From: Quercus robur
Taxonomy: Eukaryota; Streptophyta; Magnoliopsida; Fagales; Fagaceae
Reading direction: 5' to 3'
DNA length: 64,000 nt
NCBI RefSeq assembly: GCF_932294415.1
Contig: NC_065542.1
Span: 41,133,942 to 41,197,941 of the forward strand
Shown here: positions 1 through 11,717 of the stretch, in pieces
Layout: each line of letters starts with the position of its first letter
Numbering within the stretch: position 1 is the first letter of the stretch
Notes under the pieces: generated by a model
Seen by the model: only the letters and a program-made list of their open reading frames with translations
Databases searched by the model: none
Told to the model about the DNA's origin: nothing
Made by a program: the position numbers and the translations under genes

Positions 1-151
1 CTGATGCACGAACTACTGCACTGTGTGGCATGCCGGGCTACACTAGTGTAGCAACTGATGCTACATCATGTGGTGCACTAGCTGCTGCATTATGTGGCAA
101 GCTGAGCTGCACTGGTGCAGCAGCTAATGATGCATGATCTTGCCTTTGACA
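1..151 (-). repeat. Copia element, partial 3' LTR
   Basis: This stretch is near-identical in pattern to 2050-2202, the far end of the LTR on the other side of the element. It is cut by the window edge. Read on the minus strand the LTR begins TGTCAAAGGCAAGAT, directly after a purine-rich tract, so this is the 3' LTR of a minus-oriented element. Confidence 0.8.
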
Positions 152-163
152 CTCCCCCTCAAG
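152..163 (-). other. Polypurine tract of copia element
   Basis: On the minus strand the bases just before the LTR read CTTGAGGGGGAG. This is the usual plus-strand priming tract of a copia element, and it fixes the element's orientation and LTR edge. Confidence 0.75.
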
Positions 164-1675
164 ATGGACTGAGGAAGAGTAGATATTAAGCAATCCCATC
201 TTGGACACCAATTCAGAAAATTGCTTATAACCCAAAGCCTTAGTTAACAAATCTACTAATTGACAATATGTTCTCAAATGATTCAATTTAATCACCTTAG
301 TCAACACCTTATCCCTTACAGTATGACAATCAATTTCTATGTGCTTGGTCCTTTCATGAAAAACTGGATTGGACCCTATGTGCAAGGTTGATTGGCTGTC
401 ACAAAGCAATAATGCCTCTCTATCATGCCTAATCTGCAAGTCTCTTAGCAAATAAAGAATCCACACAATTTCACTAGTTGCCATAACCATGGCCCTATAC
501 TCGGCCTCAGCTGAAGACCTTGACTCAATAGCCTGCTTCTTTGATTTCCAAGAAATCAACAAGTCTCCAAGGAAAATGCAACACCTTGTAACAGATCTCC
601 TTGTATCTAGACATGATGCCCAGTCTACATCACTAAATCCTTTGACATCGAGTTCTGATTTTGCAAAAAAGAAGACTCATTTCCCTGGTTCATCTCAAGA
701 TAATGAAGTACCTTAAGTGCAGCTACATAATGAGGCTTTCTTGGCTTTCTTGGCTTTGCCATAAACTGACTGAGCTTGTGGACAGCAGATGTAATAGTTA
801 AGTACAACAATCCCCCTACCAACCTTCTATACTAACTTGGGCCATTTAACATTTCCACTTCATGTCTGCTAAGTTTTAATGTAGGATCCATAGGAACTTT
901 AGATGGTTTGCATCCTAGTAGACCAACATCCTCCAAAATCTCTAGAGCATATTTCCTTTGACATAAGGAAATGCCCTTTTCTGTTCTAGCTACCTCCAAA
1001 CCAAGAAAATATTTCAAGTCCCCTAAATCTTTCAACTTAAAATTTCTGCTCTAATAAGACTTTAAACTCCTCAACTCCCTTTTGATCATTGCTTGCAATC
1101 AGAACATCATCAACATAAACCAGCAACACAATAAAGGACTCACCTTGCTGTCTAGTGAATAATGAGTAATCTGCCTTAGACTGAACAAAACCAAGATCAA
1201 TTAAGACAATTAAGAACTTAGAAAACCACATTCTAGATGCCTATTTAAGGCCATAGAGTGATTTATTTAGCTTGCAAACCACTTGAGGTTGCTCCCCCTT
1301 GCTGTGAACCACCTAAGACTACTTCCATTTGCTGTGAAAGCCTAGTGGAAGTGACATATAGACCTCGTTATGCAAATCTCCATGGATAAAGGCATTATTG
1401 ACATCAAGCTAACTAAGAAACCAGCCTTTCACAGTAGCAATAGCAAGCACAGTTTTAACAGACACCATCTTAGAACAGGTGAAAAAGTATCAATGTAGTC
1501 CAGCCCCTCCTTCTAGGTGAAAACCCTTAGCAACCAATCTGTCCTTATACCTTTCAATAGAACTATCTGATTTGTACTTCACTCTATACACCCATTTACA
1601 ACCTATAGGATTCTTACCAAGTGGCAAGGAAGTAATAGTCAATGTATTATTAGCTTCCAAAGCTAAAAACTAAAT
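164..1675 (-). pseudogene. Copia pol remnant: reverse transcriptase and RNase H
   Basis: Minus-strand reading frames give a broken copia (RVT_2) reverse transcriptase followed by RNase H. Recognisable pieces in order from the right are the RT start (LPLGKNPIGCKWVYRVK, about 1560-1660), the YVDDVL catalytic box (about 1115), the [14 protein letters not shown] block (about 1000) and the RNase H stretch [13 protein letters not shown] (about 490). The frame is interrupted by several stops and shifts. No gag, protease or integrase is present: coding similarity begins right at the start of the RT domain, immediately beside the 5' LTR at 1676. This is an internally deleted, non-functional copy. Confidence 0.88.
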
Positions 1676-2202
1676 TGATTATTTCATTCATTGAATCAAT
1701 AGCTATACAAATATATATAAGAAAAGAACCCAACTTTGTTCTATAACTACCTTAACAAATAGATGCACATGTGAACAGGACTCAGCAAACTTAACAAACT
1801 CTTACACGTGCCTGACTAAACTAACCATACTAACATACAAAGCTACACACCATTCTTGTACATATATCAGTTAAGCTACATTGTCGTTTAAATGAATTTA
1901 TAAAATTCTTCAATTTCTTCAACTTTATAGCACAAGATAAGATCTCTGGATTACTACTTAAAGCTTCAATCTGAGTTTCACCTGCATGCTCCTACATCAG
2001 CTAGTAACTAATGTGCTTGTCTTGCTTGACCAAGTGCTTGTTTAGGCAGCTCTGATGCACGAACTGCTGCACTGTGTAGCATGCTAGGCTGCACTGGTGT
2101 GGTAGCTAATGCTCCATCATCTGGTGCACTAACTGCTGCACTATGTGGCAAGCTGAGCTGCACTAGTGTGGCAGCTGATGATGCACAATCTTGCCTTTGA
2201 CA
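1676..2202 (-). repeat. Copia element, 5' LTR (527 bp)
   Basis: On the plus strand the stretch starts TGATTATTTC and ends CTTTGACA, giving TG...CA ends. Its last 150 bases repeat 1-151. It ends at the RT coding sequence with no primer-binding site or gag between. The inner edge at 1676 is inferred from the TG terminus and the start of RT similarity, so it may be off by a few bases. Confidence 0.7.
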
Positions 2203-2289
2203 GTAGTAGAATAACTGACCTTTTACAAAGTCGTTGTTAGAATTATGATTATATGATTAAGCTCATCATTTTCTAATAGTTGTAGAATT

Positions 2290-2728
2290 TAAGAAGTTTC
2301 AATTAATTAGGACTAAAACAGAGTATATAGAATGTAAATCTAGTAAAAGTATAAACATAAATGAAAAGGTGGTAAAACTTGATGGTCAAGAGATATAAAT
2401 GAGCGACAACTTTCGATATCTTGGATTAATAATCCATAAAGATGGAGAAATTAAAGATGATGTGAATCATAGGATAAAAATAGAGTGGATAAAGTGGAGA
2501 AACGCATTAGAAGTGTTATGCGATCGTAAAAGTGAAAATTGTATAAGGCTACTATACAAACAACTATATTATATGGCACCAAAAGTTGGGCTCTTAAGAA
2601 ATAGCATATTCATGAAATAAGTGTAACTGAGATAAGAATGTTTAGATAAATAAGTGGAAATACACAGAAAGATAGAATTCGAAAGGAGAAAATTTGCTTA
2701 AAGATAGGGGTAGCTCCTTCTAATAAAA
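2290..2728 (+). mobile_element. LINE (non-LTR retrotransposon) 3' RT fragment, left half
   Basis: Translation gives the end of a plant LINE reverse transcriptase, including FRYLGLIIHKDGEI and a following HRIKIEWIKWRNA block. This is the usual L1-type 'FRYLGSII..DGEI..DV.HRI..GW.KWR' signature. The frame then decays. The same sequence recurs at 22081-22870, which shows where this copy is interrupted (near 2728). Confidence 0.8.
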
Positions 2729-3599
2729 ACTAGTAAGTTACCCGTGCGATGTACAAATAATATTGTAATGTTTTATGTAAGATGGTTTTAGAGAATGTTG
2801 TATATGTATTATAGCAAAATTATTATAGAACTTTATTATTAATGAGTTCATCATAAAAAGTAACAATTATAAATTGCACGCACGTATCCATTATAATTAT
2901 TCAATTGAAGTAATGAGAAACAATAAATAAACAACTTTGGAGGAATATTGTAGAATAAAAGTTGATATAGAATCTGCCTTTGTTTTTGTCTTTCTCCTTA
3001 ATTCTAAAATAAAATACACATTCCAAACACTCACAGTCAATCATATCATTTACAATACTCACAATTTCACAGCATCTAATCTTAACATCAAAATCCTAAT
3101 TGCCATTGTCAATATAAAATGCAAACCCCCATTCCTTGGTTGTAGCCAACTCATTCGGGTTAGGACTAGATGAAACAAAAATGTTAAAACTAGATAGGTG
3201 TCATTAAAAAATTGAAGGTAAATGACATAATTTTTTGTCTATATGTATTTGACATGGGATGACATGAAGGGCTATGAGTAAGTATATATAAAGGTATAGA
3301 AATGCAAGAGGTGAAAATTGTGAATTAAAATGCAAATAGTTTTGTGTGTATGTATGAAGGATGAAAAGTCTTGAAATGCATTGAACCAAAGGATACAAAG
3401 AATATCTATTTTTTAATTTAAAAAGTTTTGAAATATTGAACCAAATGAAATAAAAAGTCAATATTTAATTTGTTCTTATTTTTGATGTAGCACTTGAGAA
3501 TATTTCAATTTTCTTTACATAGAATAGAATCCACCACTTGGCAAAACTTCATGCTTTCCTACTTAAGGTCTCTGCTTATATATATATATATATATATAT
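2729..3599. mobile_element. Unclassified insertion splitting the LINE
   Basis: Comparison with the unbroken LINE copy at 22081-22870 shows about 870 bp of unrelated AT-rich DNA inserted here. It starts near ACTAGTAAGTTACCCGTGCG and ends in a (TA)n tract (3577-3601). I see no convincing terminal inverted repeat or target duplication, and no protein-coding sequence. Confidence 0.5.
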
Positions 3600-3880
3600 A
3601 TGAGGAAAATCTCTTAAGATAGTTTGACTATTTGCAAAGGAGAGCAACTAATGTACCAATAAAAAAGAATGAGTTTATCAAGTTATATAAGGGAACAAAA
3701 AAATGTAGATGAAGACCAAAACTAATTAAGAAAGTAACAGAGAATATGACTTTAAATACAGTATACTGAAGATTGGAGACAAATAATACATACAGTCAAC
3801 CCTAAGTAACATGTTAAAGATCCGTAGCCGACTCCAAAATTTTGGAACTAAGGCTTTGTTTGTTGTTATTGTATTTCCTA
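3600..3880 (+). mobile_element. LINE 3' fragment, right half
   Basis: Similarity to the LINE tail resumes here, with a decayed reading of the conserved FGHVQRR-type block and then the terminal 'adjacent to CCGACTCCAAAATTTTGG' tail shared with 22081-22870. Together with 2290-2728 it makes one element in plus orientation. Confidence 0.7.
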
Positions 3881-4084
3881 ACAACTTAAGTTTTTAGGAT
3901 ATTCAGTAATTTATCACATAGTTCGGGCCACCGACAAAAAGATGGAAGCTAGAGAGGACCAACTATCCAAAATATAAGATATGTAACAAATAAGGTGTGG
4001 GAAGACTAATTTTGACTAATAATTTCAAGACCAAGTCGTGTTCATTTTGATAAACATACAATTAAAACCACTAGAATCATCATT

Positions 4085-4420
4085 ATAGAGTAGATCCCAT
4101 TAACGATATATTAGCCCAATAGGGTAGGCCTAGACCCAATCTTATCTTGTGTGCAAGCAAAGTCTCTTGTACTAAAGTCTATTAGCCATAGTTAGTATAT
4201 GGTTAGTCTAAAAGTTTAGTCTATTATATATACCTATGTTGGGCTCATTGTAACAAAAAATTTATATTATACTCTCGTATAATAAAGAAATAACTTTTAA
4301 GGGTTTCCGTCGAAGACGTAAGCCTTCAACCCTCATGTTCTTGAGTTACTCTATTTGATGCATTCACTTTTGTATCTATTTTAGCGTACTTAACGTGTTA
4401 TTAGTGCTAATATTCAGCAA
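4085..4420 (+). repeat. Possible solo-LTR remnant
   Basis: The stretch has the look of a copia LTR: a TATA-like TATTATATATACC (about 4222), an AATAAAG signal (about 4281) and the sequence ATATTAGCCCAATAGGG near its start. No edges with target duplication are visible and no partner LTR lies nearby. It could equally be unrelated AT-rich DNA. Confidence 0.3.
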
Positions 4421-4649
4421 AAGCCTTGAATTAGTATCTTAACGTGTTCTTGTCTCAACTTATTTGTCTTGTGCATTTTGTAATCAGAAGCATCTTGATC
4501 TAGTCTACCATTTACTTGCAATATAAGCATCTAATTGTGATCTTTTTTGCTTGAATGGAAACAAACCAACTACTCAAATTAGACCAGAGTCACTCTCAAT
4601 AATCACGGACCACCAAAACGACAAACAATAGAAAAGTTATTTCAAAGCT

Positions 4650-5490
4650 AAGAAGTGGAGTTTGATGATACGAAATTTCTGGAGTTGTACTCAAATTTCT
4701 GGAGTTGTAGACTCCGGGGTGGTCAAAATTCTCGGGTTCTTCATCAGTTCTTCTAGAACTTGCAAATGTGTCATCTACTTTTACTCATCTACAGATTCCA
4801 GTGACAGATCTTAGAGGCTATGAAAGTTATTTTTGAGTGGACATAGTGAAACCCTTAAGGCATCTGAAACATGGGGTTTCTTTCAAATGCTTAACCATGG
4901 AGTTCCAGTTAGTGGCAAGGAAGAAGAAATAATAGCAAGAGATTTGTTTGTGTTAGTTTGCAACTGGCTTAAACATGAGCTAGGAACAATTACCTTAAAT
5001 ATGCAGGTATTGTGCTAGATATATTAGTTTATGTTAACTTGATATAAATGGTTTGTTTCTAAACAAGCCTGTAATTTTTGAAATAATCTGGTAAATTAAA
5101 ACCATGGTATTAGAGTCTGTCTGTCAGAAATTTTTAGGATTATATTTGTTTCACCCACATGGAAATTGAACCAACACGTGTCTGCAGTGAGCAAACACAG
5201 GAAGAGTATTCGACTGAACCAAAGAAATTAACTGTACTATCTTATGAAGATCTAGGTCTTTGCAAGCACCGAATGAATGGAAACCGAAGCTTGGTTGTTC
5301 CACAAGTGTTCTGCCTGTCCCCAGCCAGAACTGACTCTAGAAACAACCAGGGATTCAGTCAGATCCATCTTTTTTCACTGTAATCGACAAGACAATATGG
5401 GAAGCCTGCAAATTCTGCACAAATCTTGGGTCATGTGCCCCATAAGCAGGGGCCACCAGTGGCAAATGTTGCCGACATCATGCAGGTAAA
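4650..5490 (+). pseudogene. Decayed 2-oxoglutarate/Fe(II) oxygenase copy
   Basis: This is a broken paralogue of the intact gene at 8424-11150. Recognisable pieces in order are a VEFDDTK block (about 4653), an SGVVK stretch (about 4705), the very well kept [17 protein letters not shown] (about 4860-4912, against [17 protein letters not shown] in the intact gene), and from about 5200 a frameshifted version of exon 2, including the CPQPELTLETT region and the GSLQILHKSWV region. The iron-binding KHSD motif of the intact gene reads TRDS here, so the HxD dyad is lost. Stops and shifts occur throughout, and no third exon is found downstream. It is a tandem duplicate that has died. Confidence 0.85.
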
Positions 5491-5550
5491 AATACTTCCT
5501 AAAAAATTGTTAAAATTATTTTAAATTTTGCTTATATAATAATGGAAAAA

Positions 5551-5727
5551 TGTTAACAAGTGTTCTTAGACCATTAATTTAAAAACTATTTTTAAAAATA
5601 TTTTATAGAAAAATTATAAAGTAATTATTTTTTTAACAGCTTTTTATATTTATCATAAAAATAGTGTTAAAATTTTTCTAATATAGTTTATTAACAATTA
5701 TCTTAATTAAGAGTCCTCGTTAACATG
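5551..5727. repeat. MITE family A, copy 1
   Basis: About 177 bp, AT-rich. The ends read TGTTAACAAGTGTTCTTAG and, inverted, a GTTAACGAGGACTCTTAA type sequence. Related copies lie at 6405-6556, 6795-6966, 9668-9838 and 19374-19530. Short length, inverted ends and copy number fit a MITE. The superfamily is not clear. Confidence 0.5.
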
Positions 5728-6404
5728 ACTTTATAATAAAGTTTATAATATTTTTCAATTTTTCGAATCCCTTCATCACTCTATTCTTTAATTTGTTCAA
5801 GTATGTACATGTTAAATCAATTAAATTGGGCCAAGACGTATATAAAAATATAATATTGGTAATAAATGAAATTATTAGGAGCCTTCTAAATCCGAAGAAA
5901 CCGTGTGCGTGCTGCGTGCATAGGTTGATCGACTAGCATTCACAAATCACAACATAGCTACCTAGCTTTTTTGAATCTTGATGTATGTAGCTTATCACAA
6001 ATGACAAATTCAAGTCTTAGGGCATAATTGTCAAAAAAAAAAAGTCTTAGGGCATAGGCTACTAGCTCGACAGGTTGGACCCAGCGTATCAGCTACGTGA
6101 TTCTTCTATACCAAACAATAACACATCTTAAACTAGTTTCTTTACCATTTTAGGTGCACAAAACCAGATGATTATAAGTTATAACCTGAAGTCTAAACCA
6201 TAATGATGCATGCTAATCAAATTTGAATGACTTGTTGATGATGTCTAGCTAGGCTATCCAACTTGTGATTGTGGTCACATGCAAGATCAACCCCCAACCC
6301 CAAGTTTCTCATCTTTCATGCCCTAAAAAACAGGACACAAAAAAGCTAGCTGCATAGGGTAGTGTGCCACTCATTTATTATTATTATTATTATTATTATG
6401 GATA

Positions 6405-6556
6405 TTATTGACGTGTGTCCCTTAAAGACACACAATAATATGTTATTTTTAGAAAAAAAAATTTATTAAAAATTGAAAAAAATTTGATAATTTTTTATAA
6501 AACTTTTTCTAAAAGGGATTTGTTAAATATGTATGCTCTAAGGGGCATACATTAAT
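6405..6556. repeat. MITE family A, copy 2 (diverged)
   Basis: About 150 bp with a long A/T core. Its right end contains TTTGTTAAATATGTATGCTC followed by a small palindrome (GTATGCTCTAAGGGGCATAC). It lies between two (ATT)n tracts (6376-6399, 6563-6587). It is the least similar of the five copies. Confidence 0.35.
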
Positions 6557-6794
6557 TGGACTATTTATTATTATTATTATTATTATTGTCATGAATAGAA
6601 ATTCTTAAATCTATCCCACATCCTTGCTGACTCAAGTCTCGCACCGAAAACCTTGCTCACCCCTAGGTACTTAGTACCGAGGGAGATGCCATCAGCCATT
6701 AAGGTCATTGGTAGTATGCCACTCATTTTACTGAATACAGCACCCTTCTTTTTCTTTTTCCTTTTTTACAATTATTGATATTATCTTTATAAGT

Positions 6795-6966
6795 TATGCT
6801 AATAAGTATTCTTAGAGTATTAGTTAATAATTCAGTTAAAATAAAGTTTTTATGGGAAAAAAAAGTAATTAATGTTTTGATAACTTTTTTCATTTCCTAT
6901 AAAAGTGATGTCAAAATTTTCATAAAATGAATTGTTAACCAATGCTCTAAAGGCACTCTTTAGCAT
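6795..6966. repeat. MITE family A, copy 3
   Basis: About 170 bp. Its right end GTTAACCAATGCTCTAAAGG matches the end of the other copies, and the core has the shared TTTTTATGGGAAAAAAAAGT stretch also seen at 9720-9745. Confidence 0.5.
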
Positions 6967-7720
6967 TTCCTTATCTTTGTTATATTTGATGCATAATGAA
7001 AATAGTATAACTAATATATATCGAAACGAAAATTATATATATTACTTTAATCACATCATGCAATATTAATAGTTGTATTTCTAACGATACTCTTATTCCC
7101 TAGTAATTATCAGGCTACTAAATTAACTTTGATTTTTGTTACCATTATATTAAGATAAGGAGAGTAATGAATAACCGCAGCATATCCCTATAATACGGAA
7201 GTTATTTCCTAAGGCTAATAATGATGAACAATGAGGAAATCCTATATAAAATAGTATCGCATCGCTTCCTACCAAACGTGACCAACATTAATTTCAGCTG
7301 GCATGCACCGTGCAATAAGCAGACTTTGACATCATTTTTATTTTTTTATTTTGACTCAAAGGATAGACTATGGTGTCTTTCACATCATTGGGATACTATT
7401 TTATTCAACAATTAAGTAAAATGTATCTCTTGCATGCCCCCAATTAACATGCCCAAATTGTGTCCACGTTTACTGTTGGGGATGTGCATTGCTGGAGTTC
7501 ACGTTTTATTATTATTATTAATGTTTTAAAAACCATCAGATAATATCTATAAAATTTTAAGTTTGAAAATTTTTCCTAGCATTGTAGGGATATTTTTAAG
7601 AAACTTCTCCCTATAATGTATAACCCAGTGTGTGATATAAGAGAACTATATATACTTGAGGAAATAGTCACATACTTGAAAAGGTTTAGTAACCCCTCAT
7701 TTATAAAATAAATAAAAACA

Positions 7721-7758
<38 letters not shown>

Positions 7759-8351
7759 ATCAATCAGAAAGTTTTACGATTCTGCTCAATTATTGGATAG
7801 TTCCGTGATGCAAAAGTCAAGTTAGAAAAATATTTACAAAAGAAAAAGGTTTGGTTAGAAAAGCAGCTAGAAAGTAAAATTTTACAGCTAGAATTGAATA
7901 CTGCATATTTTATGCCGAAAATCATTTATTTGTTGTTGTAAAAAATATTAAGTTTTCTGGTTTATGGTACTGTTAATTTGAAAAGCTAGACTGATCCAGG
8001 TTTTAAGCAATGAACTTACACTACTTGCACAACCGTCCCCTCATTTTGGCAAGTAGTGACTAAATATCACTACAACCTTCTTTTTTTGGTTATTGGTGAT
8101 ATGTGAAGGGCCAAACAATCCAAGGAAAAGACATTTTCAACATATATTATTGTATTGTAAGGTCCAAAGATTGTCCCTTCAAAAAAAAATGGTCCAAAGA
8201 TTGTGATTGTTAGGCAAAGGTTAAAAGTGGGTATCTCATTATCTCTTGGCCTTTTTGTCTAATATAGGTAGCTTTCACATTTTTATAATCATAGGCATCT
8301 GATCTACCAGTTTATTCAACATAGGCATCTTGTACCCTTCTTTAATTTGCT

Positions 8352-8358
8352 TATATAG
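8352..8358 (+). promoter_or_regulatory. TATA box of oxygenase gene
   Basis: TATATAG lies in the context GCTTATATAGCC, about 65 bases before the ATG at 8424. That would give a transcription start near 8385 and a leader of about 40 bases. It is the only good TATA in the proximal region. Confidence 0.5.
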
Positions 8359-8423
8359 CCATTTCCAACCCCTCAAATTGTAAGCAATCTGATATCCATA
8401 ATCCAAAATTCACCACCTCTAGG

Positions 8424-10674
8424 ATGGATCTCACTTCTAGTGTAGGAAATAAACTTGTTCCAGGAGATGAATTGGGCTATGACAGAGCCCAGGAAGTGAA
8501 GGAGTTTGATGAAACAAAAGCTGGAGTTAAAGGACTAGTAGACTCTGGAGTGACCAAGGTCCCAAGGTTCCTCATCCATCCACCAGAGAGCCTTCCAAAT
8601 CCAATGCTATCTCCAGCCACTACCCACTTCCAAGTTCCAGTGATTGATCTCCAAGGCTTTGAACAAAGTTTCCAGAGGATGGAAATTGCTGATCAAATAC
8701 GTAAAGCATCAGAAACATGGGGCTTCTTTCAGATGATTAATCATGGAATTCCAGTTTGTGTTATAGACAACATGTTAGAAGCTGTGCGACAATTCCATGA
8801 GCAACCAAAGGAAAAGAAGATGGAGTGGTACTCGCGTGATCAAAAGCAACGAGTTAAGTATTACTGCAATGGTGATCTCTTAGTGTCCAGAGCAGCAAAT
8901 TGGAGGGATTCAATTGCATTTGATTTCCGAGATGGTCCCTTAAACCCTGCAGCACTTCCCCTAGTATGCAGGTACTGTACATGCAATACATATATAAATA
9001 TACTGTGTCTGTATATGCAAAATTAGCTAACACTTTATTTATTTGTGTCTTATTTTTCAGGGAGGTTGTAAGTGAATATATGAAACACGTGATTGAACTA
9101 AGAAAAGCACTATCAGAATTACTATCAGAGGCTTTGGGGCTTAACACTGACCACCTAGAAAACATAGAATGCATGAAAACTGAAACATTGGTATGCCACT
9201 ATTACCCAGCTTGTCCTGAACCAGACTTGACCCTTGGCACAACAAAGCATTCGGACCCAGCCTCTCTAACTATACTCTTACAAGACAGTATTGGTGGCCT
9301 CCAAGTCCTCCATCAAAATCACTGGATTGACGTCCCACCAGTGCACGGAGCACTAGTAGCCAACATTGGTGACTTTATGCAGGTAAAAGTACTAGCTCTT
9401 TCCACACTCCACATACTTCTTGTTCAATCATTTATTCAGCTAAGCAAATGGGATGCGTTTGAACTTTGAAAACTGAAAAAGTGATAAGCCTAAAAGCTGT
9501 TCTTGTTTTTTATTATCGTTTGATAGCTATAATAATAGTAGATGGGGATTCAAACCTTGTTCAAGTAAGTAGTATTCACTTAACTATAAGGCTTTTGACA
9601 CTAAATACTATTGAGCTATAAGGTTTTTAACAGTAAATACTAACTTCTATTAAATTCAAAAAAAATTTGTTAACAGATGCCCTAAAGGCCATTTGTTTAT
9701 AAAATAATTTTAGAAACTTTTTATGGGAGAGGAAAAAAAATGATTATTTTTTTTACAATTTTTTATATTTCACATAAAATGGATAAAAAAAAATTTCTTA
9801 GATAGTTCATTAACAAATGTACTAAAGATACTCATTAGCTAGAACCATTGAAAAATACTATATATTGGTAAACCTCAAAACAATTATATCTACTAAATAA
9901 ACTAATGAATTCTTTTGTTGACATAAAGAAATAAATTAGAATTTGGTTAACAAGTGTAAAACACTATTTTTAGTTTTTTACCTTTATAAGTATAATAAAT
10001 TTATGTTTTGTAATAATTGTACCAACCCTTAGGGTTTAAATTTTATAAAAAATAAAAAACCTTGATCCGAAGACTATTTTCATTTTTTTTTTTTTTTTTC
10101 ATTCCTCACTTAGTTTTAGATTTTGGTTTTTTTTTTTTTTATGTTATTAAAATTAAATTTTTAAAAGATAATGAGATATATGTATCATCCTTCTTACAAC
10201 GTGTGGATTATATTGTCTAATATATGCATCCTTACTTTCATAACATGTGGAATGTGGATTCCATGATTGCAAAGTCCACACGCTATAAGAGAAAATGCGC
10301 ACACCCTATGTATAAGATGCTCTGCTAGCTTGACTATGACATAATGTAGAACTACTCAACAAACAAACAAAAAATAAAGCGATATAATGTGGAATCTACA
10401 TGTTGTGGAAGAAATGGTGCATGCATCTGAAGAGATAATTATTACCCCAACCCCCCTCTCCTCTCCCCCTTTCACCTTAAAATGTAAAATGTATCGTGGG
10501 GATTTATCACCCCCCTCTCACAAGTATGTGAGCCCCACACTTGTAGAACCTACATGCTTATGAGAGGTACACTCTATATGTTAGACACACAAGATACCAA
10601 CTCCTCTCACAAAGAGTGATAGGTCCACCCCAAATCCTCCTCCCCCAGAAGGTATTATGTAAGTTGGGGATACA

Positions 10675-10720
<46 letters not shown>

Positions 10721-11150
10721 ACCACCACCAACACAACCACCCCCAAAAAAATTAAAATATAAAGACAATAAAGAGGGCAAATACTCTGCTTGACTACCGC
10801 TTTTTTTTCTTTTTTCTTTTTTCTTTTTTTATTAGTATATCTTGCGTCACAATCCGGCCCTCTTTTTTTTGTAGCTAATCACCAACGACAAGTTCAAAAG
10901 CGTGGAGCATAGGGTCCTGGCTAGACGTATTGGGCCCAGGGTTTCAGTTGCATGCTTTTTATATCCAAGTGCTACACAAAAATTAAAAGCATATGGGCCA
11001 ATAAAGGAGTTTCTATCTGACAACAACCCACCCATATACAGGGAAACCCATATTAGTGAATACCTTGCTTACTACAGATCAAAGGGACTTGATGGCAACT
11101 CAGCCCTTCCTCATTTTAAACTCACATATAGCAATAAAATGCAAGTTTAA
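8424..11150 (+). CDS. 2-oxoglutarate/Fe(II)-dependent oxygenase, ACC-oxidase-homologue type
   Basis: Three exons, 8424-8971, 9061-9382 and 10875-11150, join in phase to 381 codons, the usual length of the family. All introns are GT-AG. The non-haem iron ligands are H246 and D248 (in KHSD) and H302 (in SVEHRV), with the 2-oxoglutarate-binding R312-x-S314 (PRVSV). An N-terminal DIOX_N region covers about residues 65-175 ([19 protein letters not shown]). Family members oxidise small molecules in the cytosol. Despite the name they generally lack ACC-oxidase activity, and the substrate cannot be told from sequence. Intron 2 (1492 bp) contains a MITE at 9668-9838 and a (CT)n run. A dead tandem copy lies upstream. 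All key residues are present and no lesion is seen, so the gene looks functional. Confidence 0.93.
9668..9838. repeat. MITE family A, copy 4 (in intron 2 of oxygenase)
   Basis: About 170 bp with ends TTGTTAACAGATGCCCTAAA and, inverted, the complement of CATTAACAAATGTACTAAAG. It lies wholly within the second intron and leaves the splice sites untouched. Confidence 0.55.
10678..10720. repeat. (CT)n microsatellite
   Basis: An uninterrupted CT run of about 42 bases in intron 2 of the oxygenase gene, about 155 bases before exon 3. It is likely to be polymorphic in length. Confidence 0.9.
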
Positions 11151-11211
11151 GTAACCGCAACATTTTCAATTTTACTTTGAGGAATTCTCTAAACCAATCT
11201 GTATTGAAGTT

Positions 11212-11217
11212 AATAAA
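11212..11217 (+). promoter_or_regulatory. Likely poly(A) signal of oxygenase gene
   Basis: AATAAA lies 62 bases after the stop codon, the first such hexamer downstream. The transcript probably ends within about 30 bases, before the convergent bHLH gene's stop at 11718. Confidence 0.4.
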
Positions 11218-11717
11218 TCTTTGCATTATTGTTAACTTCTATCTTTGTTTCATTTTATTATTTTACATTTTGTTTCTTGAAGATGAAGGGAACTTAACTG
11301 GAAATCTTTTATTGATAAAGATTTTCAACAATTTAAAGTACTAAAGAATTGGCAACAAACGTAGACATTAAAATACTGCACTTTTTTTATTTGAAGAATC
11401 AAGCTTCCAAACAAATCACAACAAAAATTGAAACAAGAAACAGTGGTAAAACAATAAATGGCATCTTTACACACTTTAAAGTAGAGAAACAATAATTATC
11501 TTCACATAATCGTTGGGTTTTTTCCCATCTTCCTTCCATTTCATTTTTCCCCTCTCTCTTTGGTTTTTTTTTTTTCTTTTTGGCCCGGGGGGCCCCGGTG
11601 GTGGTTTTGGGTTTGCAAACAAAAGCCACAGACTCAAGAAGCCTATTAAAGATCACATATGACTCACAATATTTTACAGAGAAGCCCTCATGAAAATCTC
11701 CCAAGTGTCACCAGACA

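Larger units (their letters stand above)
5728..8345. other. Gene-free stretch between the oxygenase copies
   Basis: Apart from MITE copies 2 and 3 there are only simple repeats: (ATT)n at 6376-6399 and 6563-6587 and an A-run at 7722-7755. I find no third exon for the upstream pseudogene and no credible coding sequence. Confidence 0.6.

Noticed and set aside
11399-11704. Minus-strand ORF of 101 codons after the bHLH stop
   Set aside because: Falls in the 3' UTR of the bHLH gene; lysine run from a T tract and no homology.
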